A stretch of 64,000 nt of DNA, taken from Acanthornis magna (Eukaryota; Chordata; Aves; Passeriformes; Acanthizidae). The notes beneath the pieces are model-generated. The model was not told the DNA's origin, searched no databases, and was given only the letters and a program-made list of their open reading frames with translations. Shown in pieces: positions 1 through 10,058 of the stretch (the first letter of the stretch is position 1; every line of letters starts with the position of its first letter). A program made the position numbers and the translations under genes. The stretch covers positions 5,022,001 to 5,086,000 of the forward strand of contig JAWUZG010000159.1 of NCBI GenBank assembly GCA_036785705.1, given 5' to 3'.

Positions 1-2301
1 CAAAATGCTTGATTTCTCTATGCAGCCTGACCTTCTACTGTGCACAGGCACTTCATCCTATATAATGAAATTCAATAAACTATCAGAATAAAGAATGAAT
101 ATTTTAGCTCAGTGATGTAGGCTTGATGCACCATGGCAGAATAAAATGTGAAAAACAATACCTCATCCAGCTCCTGAAGTGATTTGTGGATCCCATCAGC
201 CCCATCCAGTTAGAGACAGCAAAAGATAAAAGGGAAAAAAGAGACATAGGACAGATATAGGGCATGGTCAGTTGAGAAAATACTGATTTATTTTTAAAGC
301 ATGATGGTTTACCAAGAACAAACAAACTGGATTTTAAGACATGGTTAATCAATAAATACATTATGATATTGCATTTTAAGTCAGCATATTGCTTAATGCA
401 CCAACTTCAAACAGAAATAATTCAGTTCCTTGGTAAACAGCAAGAACATAAGAGATCAAGTGCAGAGCTTGTTTTACAAAGTAATTGCAGTGAAGTTTCT
501 AAATGCTGAAATGTCAGGGAGAAAACCTGCAGTAGAATACACTGAAGTATGAGAGCAAGGGCAGCCTGACTGCAGCATTCAGCATCCACTGGTTTGTGGT
601 TGGAGGGGGCAGAGAGAAGCTTTTGTAAGACATTTACTGACAAGGACCCCAGCTCTCACAGGATAAAACAGACAGCAAAAGACACAAAGCAAAAGCAAAT
701 GTTCAGTCACTTCTGTACACACTTGAGTTGTGCTCTACTTTCAGGGAACAGGAACCCTGCAGGGATCTGAAAAAACACACAAGGCAAGGTATCTGCACCC
801 TCTCTGTTGCACAGTCCTTGCACTGTGGAGGGGATGTGTGAGCAAAAGGATATTTCATTCAAAGATTAACAAAGTCAGACCTAAAATTGGACTAAATACT
901 CGTGGTTTAATAAAGCAGCATCAACTGATGATCTCTTCTGAGATTCCCCAGGCTTTTGAATCAGGACACTACTGTTAAAGATGCTGCTTTGATTATCTGA
1001 CTTTGGAATGCAATTCTTGACAGAGAGGTCTTGCAGCAAAGGATTTCTTGAGGAGAAACCTGGAGATGAATTAAGGGAAGCTGAAGTCCTATGGGTTAGA
1101 ATTTGAACCCTGCCCTGCTGGCACATGGCAGCTCTGCCTTGGGGGTACCACCGAAAGGAAACCTGCAATTCTGACAGTGACAGGCACCTAAATCCATGAA
1201 AGACAAACAGTTCACATTGACATCTTTACACTTCTTGCTAAAACAGTTCACTTGTACCAACTATGGAACTCTGAACTGCCCACCAGGGCCAAAGCTGAGC
1301 CCCCGACTCCCTTCACTCACTGCACAGATGGACAGTTCACAGTCACTGACAGTGTCCATTGCATTTGAATGAGCAGCCCTGCAAAAACCTTCAATTAATG
1401 TTAACAAACACTGTCAATAAATATTTGATGCAGGTGCTAAGTGTTATTGCACTGGCTGCTGAGTAAAGTGCAGTTTCACTGCTTAGGAGGAGTGAGTTTA
1501 AATTATCACTACGTTTTCTAGGTGCTATTTTAATACACCCAAGGATCTACAGAAGTGACATTGATATGGCAAAAAAAAATTAACAAGGACTAAATGCAGA
1601 GCCAAAATACACGTGTATAATACAAATTACTATTGACATTTCCTGTTCTGCAAATGCAATTTAATACACAGATTATTAGACACAGGCGTAATAAAGTTAG
1701 CAATTAACAAAGACCATTGACAGCAACAGGAAGCACTGTTTTTCCTAAGAAAAATGCATTAATGTAAAGAAATTTAGAATGATGAGACTGTCGGGAGATA
1801 TTTACTGGTGGCTATGACAAATAAATGTTAAGTTTAAACAGAAAGTGTGAAAACCTGGGCATAGCTGAGATGCCAAGCAGCCCATCACAGTCTGGCTACC
1901 TCAAAACCTAGAAAAAGCTACAGAAACTGCCTCTGAACAAATAACTTTTGGTAGTTTCTGTAACGAGGAGTTACGCTAGAATCTACTGACTCCCCTCCCT
2001 CACAGATATGCTTCAGTTTTATTTGTATTTAGGGGATAAATAAAAAGGGCAATGAATATCATAAGCAATGGGAATAAACACCAGTGTATTTAACAGTGCC
2101 CACAGTGAGGTGAATAGAAGAGTTCTGCTTTATGAAATTTTTTTGAGGTAAAGAGGCACCAAAAACCTCATGTTAATGCTAACGTGAAGCTGTTAGAACA
2201 GCAACTGATTTATTATGCACGAAGCGAATAGAGATGCGATCAGCACACACAGATCTCTTCTATTCTTTTTACGTGAAGGGGTGGGAAAATAGGAATCCAC
2301 A

Positions 2302-2318
2302 GGGTGGGGAGGGAGGGG
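2302..2318 (+). other. Canonical G-quadruplex motif in STX16 intron 1
   Basis: The plus strand reads GGGTGGGGAGGGAGGGG: four G-runs of three or four separated by single-base loops, the arrangement expected to give a stable parallel quadruplex. Because STX16 is transcribed from the minus strand, the G-rich strand is the template strand. The motif lies about 160 bases downstream of the distal exon 1 donor. More G-runs follow to about 2420. The pattern is seen directly; a function is inferred. Confidence 0.75.
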
Positions 2319-2471
2319 CAGAGGGAGGAAGGTCGGGGGACCACGGGGTTTTGAGGAGAGGGTTCAGAGGAAGGGGGAACCGGGGCGGGTGAGGGGCCGG
2401 GGCAGGGCGGGGCACGGCACGGCCGCCCGGCAGCCCGGGGCGCGGCGAGTACAGAAGGATGAAGGGAGGAG

Positions 2472-2477
2472 ACTCAC
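2472..2477 (-). other. STX16 exon 1 distal 5' splice donor
   Basis: The minus strand reads GCG followed by GTGAGT, a near-ideal donor. Using it gives a 45-codon coding exon ending in phase 0. It adds [18 protein letters not shown], 18 residues, after the first 27. Human STX16 also has a long form with a related insert at this point (known from the family). Confidence 0.75.
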
Positions 2478-2612
2478 CGCAGCAGCCATGCTACGTGAAT
2501 TCAGAGGGCTGGAGGAGCCGAAACTACTCACTTGCTCGGCCAGCAGCTGCCGGCTCTGCACCGCGTTGTTCCGCAACAACAAGAACGCGTCCGTGAGACG
2601 CCGGGTGGCCAT
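2478..2612 (-). CDS. STX16: Syntaxin-16, coding exon 1 (partial gene)
   Basis: Syntaxin-16 is a tail-anchored Qa-SNARE of the trans-Golgi network, acting in fusion of endosome-derived vehicles with the Golgi. Only the N-terminal exon is here. Translation from the ATG at 2612 begins [16 protein letters not shown] and continues to LLAEQ at residue 27, which I recognise as the conserved syntaxin-16 N-terminus, thought to bind the SM protein VPS45. The start has a good context, with G at -3 and G at +4. After codon 27 the minus strand reads GTGAGT, and 18 codons later GTGAGT again, both phase 0. The exon can thus encode 27 or 45 residues, as the human short and long forms do. The Habc region, SNARE motif and membrane anchor must lie in exons beyond position 1. 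It sits in a CpG island, so broad expression is likely. No defect is visible. Confidence 0.93.
2526..2531 (-). other. STX16: STX16 exon 1 proximal 5' splice donor
   Basis: Immediately after the CAA codon of residue 27 the minus strand reads GTGAGT. Using this donor ends the exon at 2532 in phase 0 and gives the short N-terminus. The donor bases also encode Val-Ser at the start of the longer form, so the same hexamer is splice site in one transcript and coding sequence in the other. Confidence 0.8.
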
Positions 2613-2834
2613 GGCCCCCCGCCCCGCGCCGCCGGGCCGGCGGCCCGAGCCCAGCCCGGGACCCGCGGCAAACGCGGCGGCCGCCCCTCGGAGGGTCGGG
2701 GCGGAGACCCGTCAAAGGGCCGTGACCGGGACCCCTCAGAGGGCCGGGGCCGGGACGCCCCTGGCCGGGACCGGGACCCCCCAGCCCGGGCCCCCGCGGC
2801 CGCCGGGCGCCGCCATCGCCCCGGCCCGCACCGG

Positions 2835-2869
2835 CACTTCCGCGTTGTGCAGCGCCCGCTGCCTTCCGG
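2835..2869 (-). promoter_or_regulatory. Pair of ETS-type sites upstream of STX16
   Basis: On the minus strand CGGAAGTG occupies 2842-2835 and CCGGAAG occupies 2869-2863. Both match the GGAA core used by GABPA and other ETS factors at CpG-island promoters. They lie about 225-255 bases upstream of the start codon. The motifs are seen; binding is inferred. Confidence 0.55.
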
Positions 2870-2956
2870 TCCGCCCGTGCCGTGCCGCGCCGCTCCGGCC
2901 GGAACCGCGGCCGCGACAGCAGAGTTCCGGCTCTCCGGGGGCCGGGGCAGCGACAC

Positions 2957-3596
2957 CCACGGCCACCCCCAGTCCATCCCACGGCCATCCCCAGTCCATC
3001 CCACGGCCATCTCCATGTCCATCCCACAGCCGTCCCCGGTCCACCCCCAAGGCCATCCCCAGTCCATCCCACAACCATCCCCAGTCCATCCCCACGGCCA
3101 TCCCCATGTCCATCCCACAACCATCCCCAGTCCATCCCACGGCCATCCCCAGTCCATCCCCACGGCCATCCCCATGTCCATCCCACAACCATCCCCAGTC
3201 CATCCCACGGCCATCCCCAGTCCATCCCCACGGCCATCCCCATGTCCATCCCCACGGCCATCCCCAGTCCATCCCACGGCCATCCCCATGTCCATCCCAC
3301 GGCCATTCCCAGTCCATCCCACGGCCATTCCCATGTCCATCCCACGGCCATTCCCAGTCCATCCCCACGGCTATCCCCATGTTCATCCCACGGCCATTCC
3401 CAGTCCATCCCCACGGCTATCCCCATGTTCATCCCACGGCCATTCCCAGTCCATCCCCAAGGCCATCCCCAGTCCATCCCACGGCCATTCCCATGTCCAT
3501 CTTCACATCCATCCCCACATCCATCCCCATGTCCAGCCCCACATCATCCCCAGGTCCATCCCCAGTCCAACCCTTTGTCCATCCGCAGGTCCATGC
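2957..3596. repeat. Minisatellite, 22-23 bp unit, beside the STX16 promoter
   Basis: Tandem copies of a unit built on CCATCCCCAGTCCATCC with a CACGG linker, about 28 copies, decaying after about 3500. Two main unit types alternate, one with AGTCCATCC and one with ATGTCCATCC. Some copies form larger units: 3117-3184 and 3185-3252 are identical 68-bp trimers, and a 46-bp dimer repeats near 3369 and 3415. On the STX16 sense strand the array is G-rich, with GGGG and GGG tracts every 7-8 bases. It starts about 345 bases upstream of the ATG. Long open frames through it on both strands come from the repeat and are not genes. Confidence 0.95.
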
Positions 3597-4769
3597 TCAC
3601 ATCCCATTTGTTTTTTACTTCTGAATCCCTCCCACCCTTCCTTGCCCTTTCCTTTGCTTCCAGTCGATTTTCTGTTTTCCACAAACCACACGCAGCTTTT
3701 TTTTCCAGCCCCAACCATTCAAAACCCAAGACGTTCCCTGAAAGTGAACAAGCCCTTTAAAATGACGATATGGGTTTTGACTTTTCAAAAGAGACTTTTC
3801 AATGCGGTGACTAAAATGACTTTTCCCAGGTGCTCTGTGAGACCCAGGGTGGGGCTGACATGACACAAGGTGGGCTTGGGCTCCTTCCAGTGCATGCCAT
3901 GCCTCTGTGCCAAGGACCATCCAACAAATCCCCCATGGAAACAGCAGTGGCCACTGCCCAGCCCAGCCAGGGCAGCTGCTGCCCATGGATCATCAGGAGA
4001 CTCCTTCACTTAAACCCTCAAAACCCCCTCCCAAACCAACCAGTATTTACACATGTGGTAGGAACAGGGACTGTAATCATAACCACATTTTTTGGAAATG
4101 TTATCTCGTTTTATTTAACCGCCTGGGCAAACTTCTACCGTGAAAAACAGGAAAAAAAAATCCCTCTGCTATTATAAGATATTTGGGGAGTTTTCTTGAG
4201 CAGCCCTTCTGCCTCAGTGGGAGAGACCTGAAACTTGGAATTTAGCAAGGAAATAAGCTCCAGCCATACAAGGCCTAACGCACGCATTTCATTTTTCGTG
4301 GTCTAGTGAAATCTGCTTTCACTTTGGCTGCCTGACAAAGGCTTTAAAAATATATGTGTGTGCTTCATTTCTTCATGCTAATTTTTAATCTACTGTAACA
4401 ATTTTTATACTATGAGAACAGCTAATGACCTTCCTGCCTTCTCTTGGCACTGCTGCTGTGGCTGGAGGTCAAGAGAAATTTCTCCTGGCATCGGTGGTCT
4501 CACCATGATCTTTTAGGAAAAACCATTTGGAATATCTCATTTGGATGGAGAACATGAACCCAGTAGGAAGCCCAGTGTGCTGGAAGTTGGTACACAGCAG
4601 CAATTAACATATTTTACCTCCTGATTTTTGCCAGCTTAAAAGGTTTTGGATGTTGGGCAGGCTTGGAATTTAAGCAGGGGCTATAAAAAGTATTTGGGAC
4701 TTGTACACAGAGGGATAAAACCCTGCAAGGAACGGGTCCAGACTTGGTGAACAACCACTTCAAAGTGGA
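3597..4769. other. Intergenic, no gene seen
   Basis: Unique-looking sequence after the minisatellite. No exon, RNA gene or clear repeat was recognised. Open frames here are short, overlap on both strands and resemble no protein I know. Confidence 0.6.
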
Positions 4770-5640
4770 TATTAGGAATAAGCAAAGGGAGTAGAAGGAA
4801 TGGAAAAAAGGATTAATCAAAGAAAACTACGTCTTAGGAAGTGTAGGCATAAAGGGAAATGTGCCAGAAGTAAAGCTAAGGTAGATCTTGCAAAGGAAAT
4901 TAAAACAAATAGCAAAATGTTCTTCAGGCATACATACCAGGAGAGGAAGGAGAGGAGAGGAAGAGGTGGTGAAAGGGGGAGAGGCAGGACACAAATGAAT
5001 GTATAATATGCAGTGGAAATGTACACAGAGGAAATGAATGCATGGAGACAGAAATTACCTCATCCAAGTGGAACAAATCATACAGATCATAATGCGACAA
5101 TAATTTGGGCTAAATGATCGTTATAGACACCTTTCAGCTGGAATATTCTAATTTCTGACTCAGACATCCAAGAGCACTTTATATCTGGCTGTGTAATAGC
5201 ATCCCTGCATGAGCAACACAACACAATCTGAGAACGGGAAAAATTCTTTCAGCTTTTAAAAGGAGGAAAAATGATTGAAGTCTGATCCAAATAAAACACC
5301 AGACTTTGGGATAAATTTAGCAAGAAAGAGTAATAGCAGACATGATGGCAGAGAGAAATGGGCTAAAAGGCAACATGGATTTATTTACTGAAGGTGGACA
5401 GTGCTGGACTAACCTGATGACTTTGTTAGTTTTCATAACAAATAAGAGCTGGTAGTTCTGTTCTGTCTGGTAATGGATAAATGTAGGCTGGAAATCAGAA
5501 GAATATGTTCAGCCATCTGAGGAATTGGGTCCTGGTATGTCCTTCCTACAGGAATGGCAAGGGCAAACAGCCACATTAGAATGTAGTACTTGATCTGATC
5601 ATAAAAACCCAGAGCATATTTTCCCCTCCTGGGACAGCAC
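4770..5640 (+). mobile_element. Decayed CR1-like LINE fragments
   Basis: Three plus-strand pieces look like CR1-type ORF2. At 4800-4960 the frame reads LRKCRHKG, then SKAKVDLAKEIKTNSKMFF, resembling the basic linker between endonuclease and reverse transcriptase. At 5365-5430 a frame reading TEGGQCWTNLM resembles a reverse transcriptase segment. At 5480-5600 the frame reads CRLEIRRI, resembling the C-terminal end of ORF2. Stops and shifts separate them, so the element is dead. A GA-rich tract lies at 4940-4990. A short stretch at 5108-5160 resembles a CR1 3' end but lies before the reverse transcriptase piece, so nesting or rearrangement is likely. The identification is by eye from family knowledge. 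Confidence 0.7.
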
Positions 5641-8059
5641 ATATCCCTAAATACATCTTTCTGAGTGTGTGCTGTTAATATTTAGAGCTGTTGCATGTCT
5701 ATGCCTAAGCCCACTGCCGTAGGTTTGGAGCCTGTGTCTTCCTTTGCCCTTTTATCTGCTTTTTGGTGTCTGTTCTTTCCTGCTGCTCCCAGTGAGCCAT
5801 GAGATAGCAATGCTGCCTGCACTGGCACATTCCTGCACCCACCTCCTCCCACAGCCAGGGCCTGGTGGGGAACTTTCCAGTTACTACTGTGGCATTTGGA
5901 TCAGGCAGCTGCTGGAAAAAACCACTCCATATTCAGAAGAACATTCTATTTCGAGGTGAATAGATAAGCTTTTTTTTTTTTTCTTTTTTCTTTTCTTAAT
6001 GGCAAGTTAATCAGAGCCATATTTCAAACTCCAGCTTTTAAACTGTGCTTGCAAACTCTTTCATTGTGGTCCATCCTTGTGTTGCTGTTTGGGTACCCAG
6101 GCCACATGAAGGGCAAGCAGAGCTTATGCTCCAGTGATCAGATGAAGGTCAATCCCCACGACGTTTTATCTTGTGTAATTGAGTAGATACACGGAGGAGG
6201 TGAAATATTGCACTCTTTTGAAGCCTGAGCAATCAGCTTGTGCCAAAGTTAGGATTAATGGACCGTGAAGTGCATTTTGCCCTGAAAAAATCCCACCATC
6301 CTTTTGCAGATGGAACACTTCTCTGCCAGAAAAGTTCTTGTGCAGGAAAGTTTCTAAAGAAAAAAAGCCAGCAAAGTGTCTGGGTCACAGCTGTCATTGC
6401 TAGAGGTGCCTCTTCTACCCTGGGAAAATTGATCATATTCTTGCCTTTATCTTACTGCAGAAGGATTTCAGGTTTCAGGGCTGTCAAACTCACAGTTTCC
6501 CGAGCAGGGTAATCGTGGAGCCAGGATTTGTTTGTCCAGAGAACTGGAGCTTCCCGAGGCTGCAGTGGGTGTGATTCTGACAGCATCTCTGTAGATGGTG
6601 CTGCAAGGCAGGGAGATGGGAACAGGAACAGCCTGTGCTGCTTTTAAAATTCACTTCCTTGGTTTCTCAAGCAGCTCTTGGTATTCCAGCTTCCTTACAA
6701 GAAAATGAGACATGGTTGCCCATAATGTCTTTATTTTGATGAGCTATAATCTGAATGCACCCATTGGAAACATAAATAGAGGAGATCTGTTATTTTCTCT
6801 GGGCTCAAACAGCTGACATTCTGTAACTCTGTCTGGAAGACTGGTGTTGAACAAACTGGCTTTTCATATTGATCTAACTGTACCAGCAGATTGTGGAATC
6901 TAGTGAATTCCACAAAAACATCTGAAAAAGAATAATAATTTGGTCATGCAGAGACACTAAATAATGGATGTTTAAATAATAAAGAGAAAGAAATTCCCAT
7001 CTCTAAAGGGGCTCTGTCCTTTTTTGCTCGATGTCAAATGTTGCCTTGAGTTCAGCAGGTCTTCTGCACACTGAGAAATGGTAGAATGGATCCTGAAAAT
7101 GTGTCTGTACTCCTCCCCTGCCACTGAAATGCAATCAATCCAGGTGGAATCAAGCCTTATTTTAAGCTGGGTAGGCAGTGAAGACTGATGTGTCTGCTTG
7201 GAGGGCTGGGAGGAATTTTTTAATCAGAATTCAGCTGCATGAATTTGGTGTTTACAGGCAGACATACTTCACATACATAATTACACAGGCAACCTTGTTC
7301 AAAGGCAGATGTGAGGCACAGTCTGTGAGTTTGTACCCCAGTCTCGTGACAGACTAATGGTGCCTGTGGTACTTAAACAATGGAACAACTCTGTCATCTA
7401 ATATTGTGCAAAATTCCTTCCTTCAGCTGGACACTATATTAAATCTTCTGTGTCACCACGGTGCTAGGTCACCTCTACAGCGAAGATAAAAGATTGCTCA
7501 TTGTAGACATTTATATCTCTGCTTACCCTAATTCTCTCTCCAGTAGCCACGTGAAGATATTCTGGTTTTAAATTGAGCTGTCAGATATAAAGATTTATTA
7601 GTGGTCTTTTTCTTGTAAGGAATTTACAATTTTAGATCCAGGTGGGACACCCAGCAGTCATGGATGTGGTTTTCAGCAGAGCAAAAGTTGTGGGGCTGGA
7701 GGTACAGAGTAATTAGATGTTCGTGTGCAGAGGCAGTGCGAATTCAAGATGTTCTGTCCCCTAAATGTTTGCTGTTGACCACAGTGAGGAGGTTACCCTG
7801 CAATTTCGCTACCACAGTGCACTCTGAGCGCTTCTCCTGCCTCAGTGCAAGTCAGGCAGTTCAGTTCCTGACAGAACAGCTTTTCCTGCGTGGTCAGACC
7901 GCCACAGATAACACAGCAGACATTCAAGGGTCAAACAGTACCGTGGCTGCAGTGAGAGAGGAGAGGAATGTGTTGTTTGCATCCTGGGGCAGACTCCCAC
8001 AGTCCTTCAAGTACATCCAAACACGAACAAAATGTAGTCAAAATAAGTAGACAAGTGAA
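5641..8059. other. Intergenic, no gene seen
   Basis: No exon or RNA gene recognised. A pyrimidine tract of T-runs broken by C lies at about 5969-5998. A 128-codon open frame on the plus strand at 7664-8050 resembles no known protein, runs towards SINE-like sequence and is treated as chance. Confidence 0.6.
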
Positions 8060-8150
8060 GTATTATTATTATTCCCCTTTTAGAGATGAGGAGCCAAGGC
8101 ATGAGGAGATTCAGTGAGCAGTTCTCCTGCAGATATGTGTAATGTAAGAG
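8060..8150 (-). mobile_element. MIR-like SINE fragment, first of a pair
   Basis: The plus strand runs from a TATTATTATTATT tail into CCCCTTTTAGAGATGAGGAG and then a degenerate AGGCATGAGGAG. This is the order of an antisense MIR/CORE-SINE 3' half. Divergence is high, as expected of a very old insertion. Confidence 0.6.
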
Positions 8151-8171
8151 CTGGCAATAAAACACAGGATT

Positions 8172-8298
8172 CATCATTACTGCCATTTTACAGACGGAAA
8201 AACTAAGTCACAGAACAACAGTGGCTTGCTCAAGGTCGTACAGGGTATTTATAGCAAACCCAGGACCTGAATCTGGAGCTGCTGAATCCTGGTCAGCG
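8172..8298 (-). mobile_element. MIR-like SINE fragment, second of a pair
   Basis: The plus strand reads CCATTTTACAGACGGAAAAA, then GGCTTGCTCAAGGTCGTACA, then AAACCCAGGACCTGAATC. These three blocks follow each other in the order and spacing of an antisense MIR element. It is the best preserved MIR-like copy in the window and has the same orientation as the copy 20 bases to its left. Confidence 0.75.
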
Positions 8299-9508
8299 TT
8301 TTTCCTAAGGGAATCATGGATAAGGAGATTAATGTCAATAATTTCCCTCAAAGCAGCAGAATTTCAGAAAGAGAAGGAAGACTGTTCCAGAAAAATATGC
8401 CTCTTCTTGTGTTAGAATAAGAAGCTTAGACTCCAGTATCCCCAGCAACTCATACCTATGTTCTTGTTATCCTAATTAGTGGCAATGTTCCACTTCCAGA
8501 AGGTTTTATCTCTTTAAATTAGGTGGTGGTTTTTTTCAACTAACAAAATTAGAGAAAGCAATTCAGAAAGATGTATTACAGTAGATCATAGCCTGACATT
8601 CATTCCAGCAATAACAACTGTTATCAAAGAAAGATCTTTTTCATAAACGAAGGAAACAAGTCGGGCTAATAAAGACATGAATAGGTTTTTGCACATTACA
8701 ATGTAAAAATAATCAATGAAACAGCAAAAAAAAATCTAGTCAGAAAGTCTGCCTAATGAGTGTTATCTTGCACAGAAGTAGTCTGACTCTGCTTTATAGT
8801 GATAGCATTTAGCCATAAATCATTCTGAAACAAGAGGGAGTTTCAATGCCAGTTGGGAGCAGCAGAGGGCATGTGAGAGTGGGGTCCTACTTAAATCTTC
8901 ACTTTTTTTTTTTTTTTCCTAGACCTTCCTATAGAGTTAGGAACTGTAAATACTGATTTTCTTAATGAACTGGTGCCCAGTTATTGCCAAGTGGGTATCC
9001 TGTGGTGAAGAAATCTTAGATTTCCAGGTTTTCTGTCACTTAGAACTGCTGCCTGCGGCTGATGTGTTATGCCAAGATACTGCTGTGCATGGTGTTTATT
9101 GCTATCCTCAGAGGTGCTCAGAAATAGGAAATGATGGAACCTGAGATAAGTACAAAGATGATGTAAGAGATGATGTACAAGGAAGGAAACTGGACCAACC
9201 AAAAAGAAGGTTTATTAGACCAAGGGGAACAAGGCAGGGAGGGGGGCAAGAGCTGCTGCTGAGAATGGCCATGGGGAAATGATGAAATCCCCTTTCTGCC
9301 TTAAATAGCATCACAGTAGGGAAAAAAAACCCACCAGAAACCCAGAGCAGACCATACATCTGAAATCAAAACAAAGGGATTGCAAGGAACATCAGAACAG
9401 CAGCTCCAATAAATGAATTGCTTTCATTTCTTTCTCTTTTCTTCAAGCTGCCCAGATAAAAGAATTACAGTGTTTCCACCATCTGAGAACTTCCACTCCT
9501 CAGAGGAT
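8299..9508. other. Intergenic, no gene seen
   Basis: AT-rich sequence without a recognisable exon. A run of 15 T occupies 8903-8917. No other structure was noted. Confidence 0.6.
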
Positions 9509-9578
9509 CATGAGAACATATCCTATTGTCCCCATTTTGAAGAAACTGAGGCAAGGGATTGTGAAGCTGATTGGACAA
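9509..9578 (-). mobile_element. MIR-like SINE fragment cut by the LTR
   Basis: The plus strand reads CCCCATTTTGAAGAAACTGAGGCA spread over 9529-9553, the typical antisense MIR core. The match ends where the solo LTR begins at 9579, suggesting the LTR inserted into the SINE. I could not see the rest of the SINE beyond the LTR. Confidence 0.55.
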
Positions 9579-9980
9579 TGTCCTGGTTTCAGCTGGAAGC
9601 AGGTTATTTTTTCTGCCTAGTAGCTTGTACAGTGCTGTGTTTTGGATTTGGGATGACAATAATGTTGATGGTTGTGTTGTTGCTGAGCAGTGGCCAAGGA
9701 TTTTCATCCTCCACGCTGCCCTGCCAGCGAGGCTGGAGGGGGCACAAGAAACAGGGAGGGGACATGGCCAGGACAGCTGATCCCCCAGACCAAAGGGATA
9801 TTCCAGACCATGTGGCATCCTGCTGGACAAAAAAAATGGGGGGAGTTAGTCAGGGGTTGGTGGGTGCTGCCTGGGGACTGACTGGGCTTTGGTCAGTGAG
9901 CAGTGAGCGATTGCTTTGTGCATCACCTGGTTTGTGTATTCTTTTATCATCATTATTATTTCCCCTTCCTTTTCTGTCCT

Positions 9981-9986
9981 ATTAAA
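9981..9986 (+). terminator. LTR polyadenylation signal ATTAAA
   Basis: ATTAAA lies in the 3' third of the solo LTR, followed by the T-rich stretch GTCTTTATCTC. It is placed where the R region would end and could still give polyadenylation of plus-strand transcripts. Confidence 0.6.
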
Positions 9987-10031
9987 CTGTCTTTATCTCA
10001 ACCCATGGGTTTTACCTTTCTCCTAGTTCTC

Positions 10032-10058
10032 TTTCCCATCCCACTGTGGGATGGGAAA
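10032..10058. other. Perfect 12-bp hairpin in the LTR 3' end
   Basis: TTTCCCATCCCA and its exact reverse complement TGGGATGGGAAA are separated by CTG. The hairpin lies about 50 bases after the ATTAAA signal, in the U5-like end of the LTR. Confidence 0.85.

Larger units (their letters stand above)
1..2477 (-). other. STX16 intron 1, 5' part
   Basis: This stretch lies downstream of the STX16 exon 1 donors on the minus strand and is read as intron sequence. I looked on the minus strand for the next STX16 exon and found no match, so exon 2 is probably beyond position 1. The sequence is mostly AT-rich and unremarkable. The last 180 bases next to the exon become G-rich on the plus strand. A weak LINE2-like tail may sit near 1416-1440, but it is too short to claim. 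Confidence 0.7.
2340..2960 (-). promoter_or_regulatory. CpG-island promoter of STX16
   Basis: CpG dinucleotides and G+C are dense across this stretch and fall away on both sides. The island covers the start codon, both exon 1 donors and about 350 bases upstream of the ATG. I see no convincing TATA box, as usual for housekeeping genes with dispersed start sites. ETS-type sites lie upstream of the ATG. The exact transcription start cannot be set from sequence alone. The island may also fire divergently on the plus strand, but no exon is recognisable there. Confidence 0.85.

Noticed and set aside
2389..3863. Plus-strand frames of 292-443 codons and minus-strand frames of 216-317 codons over the promoter
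   Set aside because: They run through the CpG island and the 22-23 bp minisatellite and are Pro/Ser/His-rich or Trp/Gly/Met-rich repeat translations. Only the STX16 frame is supported.
7664..8050. 128-codon plus-strand ORF
   Set aside because: No recognisable domain and no splice or start context; it ends just before MIR-like sequence.
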